A stretch of 64,000 nucleotides of DNA from Hyperoodon ampullatus. Taxonomy: Eukaryota; Chordata; Mammalia; Artiodactyla; Ziphiidae. Of this stretch, positions 37,386 through 50,784 are shown piece after piece. The position numbers and the translations under genes were made by a program. The stretch lies in assembly GCA_949752795.1 (NCBI GenBank), contig OX457057.1:105675513-105739512 (forward strand). The letters are read 5' to 3'. Numbering within the stretch: the stretch's first letter is position 1; every line of letters begins with the position of its first letter. The notes under the pieces are model-generated. The model saw only the letters and a list, made by a program, of their open reading frames with translations, did no database searches and was not told where the DNA came from.

Positions 37386-38379
37386 CTTAAATTTTTACTT
37401 TAGTTCTTTGGTACTACCAAGGATTGACATCACTCATAATAGTCTATTTTCACATCTTTCTATTTTTCCCACCATATTTCATTCCCCCACTTCCAAGACT
37501 GTACTACTTTCTATTCACCTATTTCCCTCTCTACCCTCATTTCTCTTCCAACTCCTTGTCCTCTGCAATTTTTTATCTCTCATAAAACACACTCCAGCAG
37601 AAAAGAGACTATAATATGATAAGCATATTACTACTTCCATTGCAAAGCTCTTTCACATCTCATTTTTGACTACAGAATTCCTTGAAGAAGATAAGGTTAT
37701 TGCTAAGGTGTTTTGTCTATAGTGGTATTTTATGATTGCTACTGACATGTATGAACTTGTATGGGATGCTTCACAGAGGAGGCCCCAGATGGTCATGTAT
37801 TTCTGTGAGAAATTGCAGGGCACAAGCTATTCTACTGGGCAGATAGATGATCTCTATTCATGCAAAACACTATGGGGCCGCTGATTTTAGTGCCTTCCTT
37901 TGCTGCTTACTGAAAAAAGTTCAATGACATTTTTATATATTCTTACACTTAATAAATATTTTCTTTTATGTTAAATTCAACCCTATCCTTCTCACCACTT
38001 GAGGGAAACTAAGATTACCTCTGTCCATGAAGGAAACTCACTTGTAATTTTCTTTCTCATACTGTCCTAGTTTCGTTTGGATAACAAATTTATACTAGCC
38101 TGTAAAATGGACCATGCCACATATTCTTTTTTCCGTCTGCTGATGGAGTTTATATAAGACTGGAATGAACAATTACTGGATTATTTAGAAGAGATCACCT
38201 ACAAAACTATATGGGCCCAGTGATTTAAATTTTTTTGTTGTTAAAAATTATTCAACTACTGATTTAATTTCCTTAATGGTTTTAACATTTTTTAGGTTTT
38301 CTAGTTATTCTGGAGATAGTTTTAGTCAGTTATACTTTTCTAAAAATGTCTTCATTTCTTTTGTTTTAAAATTAATGAT
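37386..38379. other. Intergenic sequence with no recognised feature
   Basis: No repeat, gene or RNA was recognised. The frame at 37408-37614 lies in a T/C-rich stretch. Confidence 0.45.
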
Positions 38380-40875
38380 ATAAGGATGTCCATTGTCACC
38401 ACTTTTATTCAACATAGTTTTGGAAGTCCTAGCCACAGCAATGAGAGAAGAAAAAGAAATAAAAGGAATACAAATTGGAAAAGAAATAAAACTGTCACTG
38501 TTTGCAGACAACATGACGATATACACAGAAAATCCTAAAGATGCTAGCAGAAAACTATGAGAGCTCATCAGTGAATCTGGTAAAGTTGCAGGATACAAAA
38601 TTAATACATAGAAATCTCTTGCATTCCTATACACTGACAACGAAAGATCAGAAAGAGAGATTAAAGAAACAATCCCATTTACCACTGCATCAGAAAGAAT
38701 AAAATACCTAGGAATAAACCTGCCTAAGGAGGCAAAAGACCTGTACTCAGAAAACTATAAATTACTGATGAAAAAAATCAAAGATGACACAAACAGTTGG
38801 AAAGATATACTATGTTCTTGGATTGGAAGAATCAATATTGTGAAAATGAATATACTACCCAAAGCAATCTACAGATTCAATGCAATCTCTATCAAATTAC
38901 CAATAGCATTTTTCACAGAATTAGAACAAAAATTTTACAATTTGTATGGAAACACAAAAGACCAAGAATAGCCAAAGCAACGTTGAGAAAGAAAAATGGA
39001 GCTGGAGGAATCAGGCTCCCTGACTTCAGACTATACTACAAAGCTACAGCAATCAAAACAGTATGGTACTGGCACAAAAACAGAAATATAGATCAATGGA
39101 ATAGGACAGTAAGTCCAGAGATAAACCCACACACTTATGGTCACCTAATCTATGGCAAAGGAGGCAAGAATTACAATGGAGAAAAGACAGTCTCTTCAAT
39201 AAGTGGTGCTGGGAAAACTGGACAGCTACATGTAAAAGAATGAAATTAGAACATTCTCTAACACCATACAGAAAAATAAACTCAAAATGGATTAAAGGGC
39301 TTCCCTGGTGGCACAGTGGATAAGAATCTACCTGCCAGTGCAGGGGACACAGGTTCGATCCCTGCCGGGAAGATTACATATGCTGCGGAGCAACTTAGCC
39401 CATGCACCGCAACTACTGAGCCTGCACTCTAGAGCCCGCAAGCCACAACTACTGAAGCCCATGTGCCTAGAGCCCAGGCTCCACAACAAGAGAAGCCACC
39501 ACAATGAGAAGCCTGCGCACCACAATTACAGAAAGCCCGTGTGCAGCAATGAAGACCCAACACAGCCAAAAAGAAAGAAAGAAAAAGACATAACTTAAAA
39601 AAGAAATGGATTAAAGACCTAAATGTAAGGCCAGATACTAGAAAACTTTTAGAGGAAAATATAGTGAGGACACTCTCTGACATAAATCACAGCAAGATCT
39701 TTTTGGATCTACCTCCTAGAGTAATGAAAATAAAAACAAAAATAAACAAATGGGACCTAATTAAACTTCAAAGCTTTTGCACAGCAAAGGAAACCATAAA
39801 CAAACTGAAAAGGAAACCCTCAGAATGGAAGAAAATATTTGCAAATGAATCAACTGACAATGGATTAATCTCCAAAATATACAAACAGCTCATGCAGCTC
39901 TATGTCAAAAAGACAAACAACCCAATCAAAAAATGGGCTGAAAATCTAAATAGACAGTTGTCCAAAGAAAATATACAGATGGCCAAAAAGCATATGAAAA
40001 GATGTTCAACATCACTAATTATTAGAGAAATGCAAGTCAAAACTACAATGAGATATCACCTCATACCAGTCAGAATGGCCATCATTTAAAAATCTACAAA
40101 CAATAAATGCTGGAGAGGGTGTGGAGAAAAGGGAACCCTCCTACACTGTTGGTGGGAATGCAAACTGGTACAACCACTATGGACAACAGTACGCAGGTTC
40201 CTTCAAAAAATGAAAATAGAGCTACCATATGATCCAGCAATCCCACTCCTGGGCATATATCTGGAGAAAACCATAATTCAAAAAGATACATGCACCCCAA
40301 TGTTCACTGCAGCACTATTCACAATAGCCAGGATATGGAAGCAACCTAAATGTCCATCATCAGAGGAATGGATAAAGAAAATGTGGTATATATATACAAT
40401 GGACTATCACTCAGCCATAAAATGAATGAAGTAATGCCATTTGCAGCAACATGAATGGACCTAGAGATTGTCATACCAAGTGAAGTAAGTCAGAAAAAGA
40501 CAACTATCATGTGATATCACTTATATGTGGAATCTAAAAAAAGGCTACAAATGAACTTATCTACAAAACTGAAATAGAGTTACAGATGTAGAAAATAAAC
40601 TTATGTTTACCAGGGAGTAAAGATGGGGGAAAGGATAAATTGGAAGATTGGGATTGACACATATACATTATTATATATAAAATCGATAACTAATAAGGAC
40701 CTACTGTATAGCACAGGGAACTCCACTCAATACTCTGTAAGGCCTGTATGGGAAAAGAATCTAAAAAGAGTGGATATATGTATTTGTATAACAGATTCAC
40801 TTTGCTGTACACCTGAAACTAACACAATATTATAAATGAATTATACTCGAATAAAAATTTTTTAAAAATGCAAAA
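38380..40875 (+). mobile_element. Truncated L1: broken ORF2 and 3' UTR, interrupted by a CHR-1 SINE
   Basis: It starts within the ORF2 reverse transcriptase region and runs through the ORF2 C-terminus and 3' UTR to an A-rich tail near 40865. The frame is broken by stops and shifts into pieces (38797-39243, 39664-40089 and 40210-40425). At 38501-38512 the reverse-transcriptase active-site motif reads FADN where FADD is expected. A SINE at 39298-39603 splits it. It is non-functional. Confidence 0.93.
39298..39603 (+). mobile_element. CHR-1 type SINE inserted in L1, perfect target-site duplication
   Basis: The SINE is full length, from GGCTTCCCTGGTGGCACAGT to 'aacacagccaaaaagaaaga'. The 13-base duplication AAATGGATTAAAG (39285-39297 and 39604-39616) is identical on both sides and belongs to the L1. 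The SINE is therefore younger than the L1. Confidence 0.96.
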
Positions 40876-42775
40876 AAAGAAAGAGAAATTAAGGAAACAG
40901 TTCCATTTACCATCGCATCAAAAAGAATAAAATACCTAGGAATAAACTTACCTAAGGAGACAAAAGACCTCTACTCTGAAAACTATAAAACACTGATGAA
41001 AGAAACCAAAGATGGCAAAATCAGATGGAAAGATATACCATGTTCTTGGATTGGAAGAATCAATATTGTCAAAGTGACTGTAATACCCAAGGCAGTCTAC
41101 AGATTCAATGAAATCCCTATCAAATTACCAATGGCAGTTTTCACAGAACTAGAACAAAAAATTTCACAATTTATATGGAAACACAAAAGACCCTGAATAG
41201 CCAAAGGAATCCTGAGGGGGGAAAAAAAAAACAGGAGCTGGAGGAATCAGGCTCCCTGACTTCAGACTATATTACAAAAAAAAAAAAAAAAAAAATAGTA
41301 TGGTACTGGCACAAAAACAGAAATACAGATCAATGGAACAGGATAGAAAGCCCAGAAATAAACTCACACACCTACAGTCAATTAATCTATGACAAAGGAG
41401 GCAAGAATATACAATGGAGAAAAGACAGTCTCTTCAATAAGTGGTGCTGGGAAAACAGGATAGCTAAATGTAAAAGAAAGAAACTATAACATTCTCTAAC
41501 ACCATACACAAAAATTAACTCAAAATGGATCAAAGACCTAAATGTAAGGCCAGACACCATAAAACTCTTAGAGGAAAACATAGAACACTCTTTGACATAA
41601 ATCACAGCAAGGTCTTTTTTGATCTACCTCCTAGAGTAATGAAAACAAAAACAAAAATAAACAAATGGGACCTACTTAAACTTAAAAGCTTCTTCACAGC
41701 ACAGGAAACCATAAACAAAACAAAAAGACCACCCACAGAATGGGAGAAAATATTTGTAAATGAAGCAACCAACAAGGGATTAAGCTCCAAAATATATGAA
41801 CAACTCATGTAGCTCTATGTCAAAAAAATAAACAACCCAATCAAAAAATGGGTAGAAAATCTAAATAGACATTTCTCCAAAGAAAACATACAGACAGCCA
41901 AAAAGTACATGAAAAGATGCTCAACATCACTGATTATCAGAGAAATGCAAATCAAAACTACTATGAGGTGTCACCTCACACAGGTCAGAATAGCCATCAT
42001 CAAAAGTCTATAAACAATAAATGCTGGAGAGGGTGTGGAGAAAAGGGAACCCTCCTACATTGTCAGTGGGAACATAAATTGGTACAACCACTATGGAGGT
42101 TCCTTCAAAAAATGAATATAGAGCTACCATGTGATCCAGCAATCCCACTCCTGGGTATATATCCAGAGAAAGCCAAAATCCGAAAGTATACATGCACCCC
42201 AGTGTTCATTGCAGCACTATTTACGATAACCAAGACATAGAAGCAACCTAAATGTCCATCGTCAGAGGAATGGATAAAGAAGATGTGGTACATATATACA
42301 ATGGACTATCACTCAGCCATAAAAAAGAATGAAATAATGCCATTTGCAGCAACTTGGATGGACCTAGAGATTATTATAGTAAGTGACGTAAATCAGACAA
42401 AGACAAATATATGATATCACTCATGTGGAGTCTGATTTAAAAAGATACAAATGAACTTATTTACAAAACAGAAACAGACTTACAGATATCAAAAACAAAC
42501 ATATGGTTACCAAAGGGGAAACGTGGAGGGGAGAGGCAAATTAGGAGTTTGGGATGAACATACACACACTACTATATATAAGATAGATAACAAACAAGGG
42601 CCTACTGTATAGCACAGGGAACTCTACTCATTACTCTGTGATAACTTATATATGAGAAAAGAATCTAAAAAAAGAATGAATATACATATATGTATAACTG
42701 AAGCACTTTGCTGTACACCTGAAACTAACACAAAATCAAAATCAACTATACTCCAATAAAATTAAAATTTTTAAA
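40876..42775 (+). mobile_element. Second truncated L1, head-to-tail with the first
   Basis: It begins at 'gagaaattaaggaaacagtt', equivalent to about 38653 in the preceding copy. It repeats the ORF2 C-terminal region and 3' UTR to 'atcaaaatcaactatactcc' and an A-rich tail. Stops and frameshifts divide the frame (40996-41196, 41175-41489, 41525-41812 and 41917-42240). A run of about 22 A residues at 41275-41296 replaces coding sequence that is intact in the first copy. Confidence 0.92.
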
Positions 42776-43329
42776 AACTATGATATAGTGGCCCATCAGC
42801 CTGGTCTCTATTTAAAACAAATTTGAAAGAAAATAACAAAGAAGAATTTTCATGTCCTTTGGATTTATATTTTGCTCATTTCTCATTGGGGAAGGCTATT
42901 ATCTAAATAAGAAGGGACAAGATAACTACAGTGGTCAATTTTAGGAACAAAGATTGGTGGAAGAGTAAACAAAAAGACAATACAGTAAATAATTTGGGAA
43001 ATTATGTAGGAAAACAAGAGAAGAAGAGGTAGACAGGAGAGTTATTCAAACAATATACAAAGAAAAGAGTTAGATTCAGGGGTTCAGATTTAACAAATAT
43101 TCTTTAGCCTCTATTATGGGCCTGCCTATATCTTAGGCTTTAAACAAAATGTAAAAGACCTCTGCTTTAAAGGAACTTACATTCTAGTTGTTATCTATCA
43201 GTTAAGATTAGGTTGTCTGCATTAAAAAAAATGTTTAAAAAATGAAAAAAATCATATTTTCCCCTCTAACATAAAAAACAAAACTGAATATAAATAAAAT
43301 TAATGATATAAAGTTGTTATAATATTCTC
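42776..43329. other. Intergenic sequence with an L2 remnant
   Basis: A reversed L2 3' end lies near 43090-43200 ('tttaacaaatattctttagc' and 'aggaacttacattctagttg'). The rest is unassigned. Confidence 0.45.
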
Positions 43330-45476
43330 CATTATTTTTATCACTGAAAGAATGTAATTATATCTCTTCCTTCATTCTGAAGGTTGTATATGTATGCTTG
43401 CTCGCTTTTGTCTTGAGTAATCTTTCCAGAGGTTTGCCAATTCTATTAGTCTTTTCTAAGAACTCTGAGATTTTTTATTCTTTCTATTGTATTTTTTTTA
43501 TTATTTTTTGCTCTTCGTTATTTCCTCTGTTTTCTATGTTGTATTTGATGTTATCAAATTTATAAAGTTGAGTGTGTAGTACATTAATTTAACCTTTTCT
43601 ATTTACTAATAATTTAAGCCCTCATATTTCCATCCAAGTGCTATTTTAGCTTTATATCACGTTTTGATTAGTATTTTACTACTGTTATATCTTCTAATTG
43701 TCATTTCTTTTTGACCTGTAAGTTATGAGAAATGTGATTTTATGTTTCCAAATGTATGAACTTTTTAATATTTATTTTTAACTTAATTGTATAAAGATGA
43801 ATTTGTTCTAAATGATATTTATTCTTTGAAATTATTGACATACACTTAATGGCCAGATCTGTATTTTATTTTTGTCAATGTTTTATGTGTACTTAAAATT
43901 GAGTATTCCTCAATTGGTGGAAGCAATGTCCTGTGTAAAGGTAAGATTGAGCTTGTATTTTCATTTTTTTTCAAAATTCCTGCTGATATTTTTGCCTGGT
44001 TTATCTATCAATTATTTAGAAAGGTGTTAAAATCTCTCTCCTTAAAGGCAAAATCTCTCCTTAAAAGGTAAAATCTCTCTCCTTAAATTCATCCTTGAAG
44101 TTTAATCAAATTTTGCTTTATATACGTTATATCATTTGACTCATACAAGTTTAGAATTATTATGCCTTATTATTATTTTCATATTAGTGATATTGTCATA
44201 TCATTAGTTAGTAGTGATATAAAATTTTTATCATTATGTAGTGATTCTGTTGCTTTTGTAGAATGATTTTTGCCTTAAAGTCTATTATTTTTTATGTTAG
44301 TAAGGCTAATCAAACTTTCATTTGGATAGTTTTTGCCTGGTTCACCTATTTTCATCCTTTTCAAGCTTTTTGTATTCTTTTTGTTTAATAGCAAATAATC
44401 ATTTAAGAAATTCAGTCCAGAAGTCTTTGTTTAATTTTAGAGCATATATGCTGATTATTATCAACAATTTATTTAGGTTTATTTCTACCACATTATTTTG
44501 TACTTCTCTTTGTTCTGCTTTTCTAGCTATCTGCAGATTTTTTCCTCCTTTCTTGACATTTTATTATTATTATGTTTATTTGCTGAGGCTTTTCTTGATT
44601 GCTTCATTTTTACCCTCTACTAGTATGCAAGTTATACACTCCATTTCTATTCTTTTAAAGGTCACCTTAGAAATTTTAACATGCATACTTGAATTATCAA
44701 AGCCTCCTCCCAAACAAAAAAGGACTTTAGACCACTCTAAATTTCATCAACCCCTTGTCATTTATACACTGCTGTTGGGTAGTATTTCATTCCATTTTGT
44801 CCTCTCCTCAACAAGATCGTCAATGTTTGTTTGCTTAGATACTTAGATTTATCCACTATTTGGGTTACTCTTTGACCATCATTTCTTCTTTTAATTCAGA
44901 TCTTTCCTCTTCTATTTCCCCTTCTTTGTGCAATTCAACCCTTATAATTTACTTTAATGATAATCTGTTGGAGATAAAATAGATTTTATTTGCATGAAAA
45001 AGTATTTATGTTACTAAATTCTTAGAAGTTAATTTCATTTGGCATATGATTCTAAGCTGATGATAACTTTCTTTCAGAATGTTGAAGTAATTATTCTCCA
45101 GTTTTCTGGTTTCCATGGTTACTGACAAGTCAGCAATAAGATTATTTGTTGTTTCTTTGTGTGTAGCTATTATGCCCTCTCTGGTTTTATCAGGATCTTC
45201 TCCTCATCTTTGATTTTCTACAGTGTCATTATGATATATCTAGTAATGACTGCTTTTTATTTATCCTGCTTGGGATTCATTCTGTTTCCTGAATCTGTCA
45301 ATTAATATCTTTAATAAATTATGGAAATTTTCTCAGCAAGTATGTCTTCACATATTTCCTCTCACCCATTTTTTCTATTGTTTTCATTTGAAATTCCAAG
45401 ATGTATGTTTGATCTTCTTACTCTATCCTTACATTTATTACTTGTCTTATATTTTCCATATCTTTGTTTCTCTTTG
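43330..45476 (-). mobile_element. Old L1, reverse orientation (part 1)
   Basis: A T-rich strand with antisense-L1 phrases such as 'aggtttgccaattctattag', 'tttatctatcaattatttag', 'aaaggtgttaaaatctctct', 'tttttgcctggttcac' and 'ttttcatccttttcaagc'. The plus-strand open frame at 44322-44846 (174 codons, longest in the window) is antisense to L1 and is not a gene. The element continues at 46618 after a transposon insertion. Confidence 0.75.
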
Positions 45477-46615
45477 CAGGCATACCTCAGAGATATTGAG
45501 GGTTCAGTTCCATACTACTGCAATAAAGCAAATATTGCAATAAGCAAGTCATATGAATTTTAAAACTTCCCAGTGCATATAAAAGTTGTGTTCACACTAT
45601 ACTGTAATCTAGTAAGTGTGCAGTAGCATTATGTCTAAAAAACAATGTACATACCTTAATTAAAAATAGAGCTACCATATAATCCAGCAATCCCACTCCT
45701 GGGCATATATCCAGAGAAAACCATAATTCGAAAGGATACATGCACCCCAGTGTTCATTGCAGCACTATTCACAATAGCCAGGACGTGGAAGTTACCTAAA
45801 TGTTCATTGACAGAGGAATGGATAAAGAAGATGTGGTACACATATACAATGGAATATTACTCAGCCATAAAAAGAATGAAATAATGCCATTTGCAGCAAC
45901 ATGGATGGATCTAGAGATTGTCATACTGAGTGAAGTAAGTCAGAGAAAAACAAATATCATATGATATCACTTATATGTGGAATTTTTAAAAAATGGTACA
46001 AAGAAACTTATTTAAGGAACAGAAATAGAATCACAGATGTAGGAACCAAACTTCTGGTTATTACTGGGGGGAAAGGATAAATTGGAAGACTGGGATTGAC
46101 ATACACACACTAGTATATATAAAATAGATAACTAATAAGGACCTACTGTATAGCACAGGGAACTACTCAATGCTCTGTAATGGCCTATGTGGAAAAAGCA
46201 TCTAAAGAAGAGTGGATATATATGTATATGTGTAACTGGTTCACTTTGCTGTACATCTGAAACTAACACAACATTGTAAATCAACTATACTCCAATAAAA
46301 ATTTAAAAAAAATACTTCATTGCTAAAAAATGCTAACCATCATCTGCATCTTCAGCAATTTGTAATTTTTTGCAATAGTAGAATCAAAGATCATTGATCA
46401 CAGATCACCAAAAAATTATAATGATAATAAAAAAGTTTGAAATATTGTGAGAATTACCAAAATGTGACACAGAGAGAGGAAGTGAAAAAATGCTGTTGGA
46501 AAAATGGTGCCAATAGACTTGCTCAACACAGGGTTGATACAAACCTTCAATTTGTAAAATACATAGTATCTGAGAAGCATAATTAAGCAAAGTGCAATAA
46601 AACAAGGTATGCCTG
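45477..46615. mobile_element. Tigger1-type (TcMar) DNA transposon, internally deleted, split by an L1
   Basis: Terminal inverted repeats CAGGCATACCTC (45477-45488) and ACAAGGTATGCCTG (46602-46615) bound two halves (45477-about 45655 and about 46313-46615). The halves contain 'ataaaagttgtgttcacact', 'caagatcattgatcacagat'-like text and 'aaaatgtgacacagagagag', as in Tigger1. A TA follows the right end (46616-46617). The left flank is now TG. The transposase is absent. Confidence 0.85.
45656..46312 (+). mobile_element. 5'-truncated L1 inserted in the Tigger element
   Basis: It runs from 'atagagctaccatataatcc' (ORF2 C-terminus) through 'aacatggatggatctagaga' to 'atcaactatactccaataaa' and an A-rich tail. 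The Tigger text resumes immediately after it ('tacttcattgctaaaaaatg'), so the L1 is younger than the Tigger copy. Confidence 0.93.
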
Positions 46616-46617
46616 TA

Positions 46618-47470
46618 CTAAATTTTCTGTAATTCATTCAGATTTATCTTGTATTACACTAATTTTCTCTTCATCCATGTCTAACTTGATGCTTAATATT
46701 TCATTTTTATGAAAATAAAAAAAATCTATGCAACATTTTTCGTAAAAAACTATGTGAATTTTTTTTAAATGTGCCTGGTAATTTGAGTGTCTTATTTATT
46801 CCTTGATCTATTCAATACTCTTTTATTTCTTTTAACATAGTAAGCATGCTTATTTTATATTCTTACCTGATAATTCTACCATTTGAAGTAGTAAGTGTCT
46901 CTGAATACATCTTTTGTCACTCATGGAGCATTGCTGCTTTGGGCATTTTATTATTATTACTTTCTTTGAGTACATATTACTGAAATATTTAAGGCCTGGA
47001 TTGGAGGTATCTTTCTCTCATAAGCATGTGTATGCTATTTCTAAATTTGAAATTTTGCAGATTACAAAACTACAAAGCTTTGAGGGTGGGCTTGCAGTTT
47101 TAAAGTCTGAGAGAGAGACTTCGTTTTCACCCTCTGCCAAGGCTAAGACAAGCAAGTTTCTTTGCTGTCACCCTCTCTGGAGTGGACTTCATATATGCAC
47201 ACATTTGGACTATTTCAGCAAAGCTGTACTCCCTTGCAGTTTCAGCTTTATGTGAGGGCCTACTATTCAATGACCCACCTCGAGTAAGCCCTAGGCATTC
47301 TCTCTAGTCCTTCTGCTCCTCACGGGATTGTCAGAATGGAAGCACATGGTCACTTTGGTGCTTCCTTACCTTCCCAGTTTCTTGCTTTTACAGATACTTT
47401 GTTTTTGGCCTCTGAGGATTTCTCTTACATTCTTATCAGCTCAATAGTATACTTTAATATATTTTAAAAT
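46618..47470 (-). mobile_element. Old L1, reverse orientation (part 2)
   Basis: This continues the antisense L1 style beyond the Tigger ('ttatattcttacctgataat', 'tctaccatttgaagtagtaa', 'ggattggaggtatctttctc'). The right boundary is uncertain. The open frame at 46914-47255 lies within it. Confidence 0.55.
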
Positions 47471-50400
47471 ACAACTTTAGTCAAAATTTTAAAGTTTTTT
47501 GTAAGGAGAAGGTTGTTCACTGTACTTAGTGTATCATATTGTCACAAGTATTATAATCCATTTTCAAATAATGTCTATTCTAGACAAGGCAGCTTTCAAA
47601 ATGAAAGTGCAACAGGTAACCTATTTCCTCTTAAATTATCCCCGCAGTCAAGAAGTCCCATCTGATCAGTTGGTGGACATCTGGCAATTCTGCTTCAACA
47701 TATGCAGCCTCATTAGTATTTGTATCTTTTAGGAAGAACATTCTTTATGTGAACAAGGTTTAAGAATTTATTTTCCTGAAATTGATATTTATTTTTTTGC
47801 TTATATGTACCAAAAATGAACAAAACCTATTCAGTGATAGAAACACTTGAATATAAAGGAGAGAACCTATGTGAGGTGGTAAAATCTCTAAAAAATATGA
47901 CCATTCGAATATTCTCAGGAAGAGCCAAAGGTAATGTCCTTTACCCTAATCCCCCCACAAAGACTTTGAAAACTAGTATAAGCCAAAAATGCAACAGAAG
48001 GATCTTCTGAGAGTGAGACGGAATAAATCTTCCAAGCATGGAATAAATGTCATTGCAATCAAAGGCATTGTCTACCACATGAGAGGAATACTGAGCACAT
48101 ATGCAGAGCATAGGAAATCCTCTAGTCAAAGGTCACACATTAATAGGCAACAAACTGTACAAAATCACTTACTGGGGGAACAGCACAGATATAAAATGCA
48201 GATTTGAATGGAACCACACCCTACATTTACTCCTTTTTCCTGGTGTACAAGGCCCTATATTGCCCTTGGGAAATGAGCAATGCACTAAGAAATATTAAGG
48301 AGGGGCTTTATGGATGGAAACAGATGGAGTGGGCTGCTGGCAGTATAACGGCTCTGTGAATTGCATTTCTTGAGCATTTTGAAGTGGGACGGGGCAGAAG
48401 AGGAAAGCACAAAGAACAAGAGGAAGAAGGTACGGGGCTTAGGTTTTCAACAGAAAGACTAGTTGTGGCAGCCAGATGGAGAGACGTCTGGGGAGCTGGG
48501 GAAAGCAATTTTGGCTCTGAGATTCAGAGCCTCTTTATAATTGTTTATAATTGTAACTCCCCTCACATTTTTATCCAGGAACAATATGGAATAATGGAAG
48601 AACTTTATATGTAACTTCCTGTCAAACTGCTTTAAAGAAAAAATATGACTTTTCTCAATGAGTTACATTTCCAATGCCCATGGAAATGCTGATGCAAAAG
48701 GATCTGTTCTGAAAATAATCAACTTGAAAATCACAAGTATAATAAGAATAGTTTTATACTAATTAAATTCTATTTAGCAGCCCAGGAAAGGAGAAGGGGT
48801 AGATATTTTCCAAACCTCCTAAGTTAAAATTCAGAATGTTATCAGATTTACATGAAGTAGAATTTCGTTTATATTTTACTTATCTTTTTCATTCTCATTG
48901 GAATCTTAAGATAGGCATTTGTCTGAAAAGATGACATGTACTTTACACAACTTAATCCTTGCTGATTGGAATTCAAGCTGAAATAAATACAGGTGCTGAA
49001 ACTTTGCAGAAATTCCGAATACTTACATTCAGCTCAAATATCCAATCTAGAATGTTGTGCCTCTGAAATCAAGAGTTAACCATCCCCTCCCCATGCATTA
49101 CATATTGTCACCATGATTCTGATTAAAATCATAATTCTGATCATGGTTGATAGTTACAACGAGAAGACTTTTTGTGGTGGCAGAGGGATACAATCACCGA
49201 AAACGAGACAAAATTACTGATTCTTGCTCCTGTAATTATTCCCACAAAGACTCATGTCATGTACTTGATGGTTCCAACAACAGAGCATAAGAAGTCCCTG
49301 TAAAATCAACACCAGCACAATGATTGGTACATATAAACATCAATAAATGGTAGCCATTATGGATTTCATTTTCATTATTATTATTATTGGCCTTATAAAA
49401 TAGATGTTACCAGTAACTTATAATATCTTTGTGCTGATGGTCTCTGATAAACAAAAACCAACTCACTCATATAAAACACCCACGGCTGTTTTCCCTATTA
49501 TTTTATTCTGGCCACTAATGCCTCTGGTTCATCTGTAATATTAGATAGAAACCTTGCATATTAATTATATCTCCTTGACCTCTCACCCACTGGAATCTTT
49601 AACTTATTTTTCTGCTGCTGATGTTGTCTTAATGTTAGGAAACAGAAAGGGTCCTCTCCCTTCTTCAGCCCAGGAAAGGAGAAGGAATGGATATTTTCCA
49701 AATCTCCCAAGTTGAAATTCAGAATGAACTTCCCTTAGAAACAAAATCCAAGTGGAAGTAACCAAATGAGTCAGCGACTTTCAGGCCTGTGAAATGTTTT
49801 CCATGCTATGACAATAAAGAAGCTAATCAATGGGAGGAGCAGGTGAAGCTGTCCACTGATTCACAGCAAGGAACCCTTAAACCTGGCAATTTCAGACAAG
49901 AGCTGGAAAGCACCTGGATGAAGAGAGAGAACATTATAGGTGAGAGTGGGCACAGGCAAAACATCAAAAAGGAAAAGTCTGTGCTGTGTGTGCGTGTGTG
50001 TATGTGTTATGTTGGTCAGTTGGGGTGGGTTGGGGGGCTACAGCAATAAGACCAACAAGATCGGAATCAAGAGTGTGTTAAAATAAAGGTGTGCAGGATA
50101 TAAGGTTGGTAGCCAGTATTAAGCCAGATTACAGAGGCTCTCCTTAGAAAATTTCAGAGATGTGAATCATGATCGGTTTGACTCCTGGGTCTTGAACCTC
50201 ATTAGGTTTTCCAATAAATCAGTCTCATCTCCATCCATAGGCTCAAGTCCTGACCCATGTCAAGGGACAGGCAGTCATGATTCTGGGCCCAGACTGATTC
50301 TGTACTCTGATTCAATCATCAAGCTTTTGCCTTGTTTTTAGTTCTGGACTCTGCCACTGTGCCCTGATCCTGTTATTTGGATTTCTACCCTGTTTCCCAT

Positions 50401-50784
50401 TCCTGGGTTTTCTCCTTGTCCAGTTTCTAGGTGATGATGCTTTCCTCTCACATTGGCATCCTTCCTCCCCCTTTGGCATCTCTGCCCCGTATTCTGGCCC
50501 TCTTTATCTCCCTACACATTGGATTCTTTCCATGAAAGTTAGTTCCTGTCACTCACACTAGAACTCTTTTATACAGATTTCTTTGAAAATACTACCTGTA
50601 ACCTGCCCTATGTACTATCCTAATAACCACACTGCCACCGTGGGGGGGGGGGGTCTGTAACAATTCTCTTGCCCTCTCATTTCTTCTCTGTCTGCTGCTT
50701 AAGAGATTATAGCTATGTGGAGATAATTTTTTATTTTGTCACTACTTCATTCAAGGACGATTTTTTTTTTTTAAGATTTTTAGA
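47471..50784. other. Intergenic sequence, mostly unassigned
   Basis: About 3.3 kb with no repeat family I can name. A GT-rich patch lies at 49983-50009 and a run of 12 or more G at 50641-50652. Open frames at 47816-48010, 48308-48508 and 49789-50049 lack recognisable domains. A 35-base-scale similarity recurs: 'cagcccaggaaaggagaagg' at 48779 and again at 49666. Confidence 0.45.

Noticed and set aside
38797..42240. Chain of plus-strand open frames
   Set aside because: They are broken pieces of L1 ORF2 from two truncated copies, with stops, frameshifts and a changed active-site residue; not host genes.
44322..44846. Longest open frame in the window (174 codons, plus strand)
   Set aside because: It lies antisense inside an old L1 and is T-rich, low-complexity and hydrophobic by composition only.
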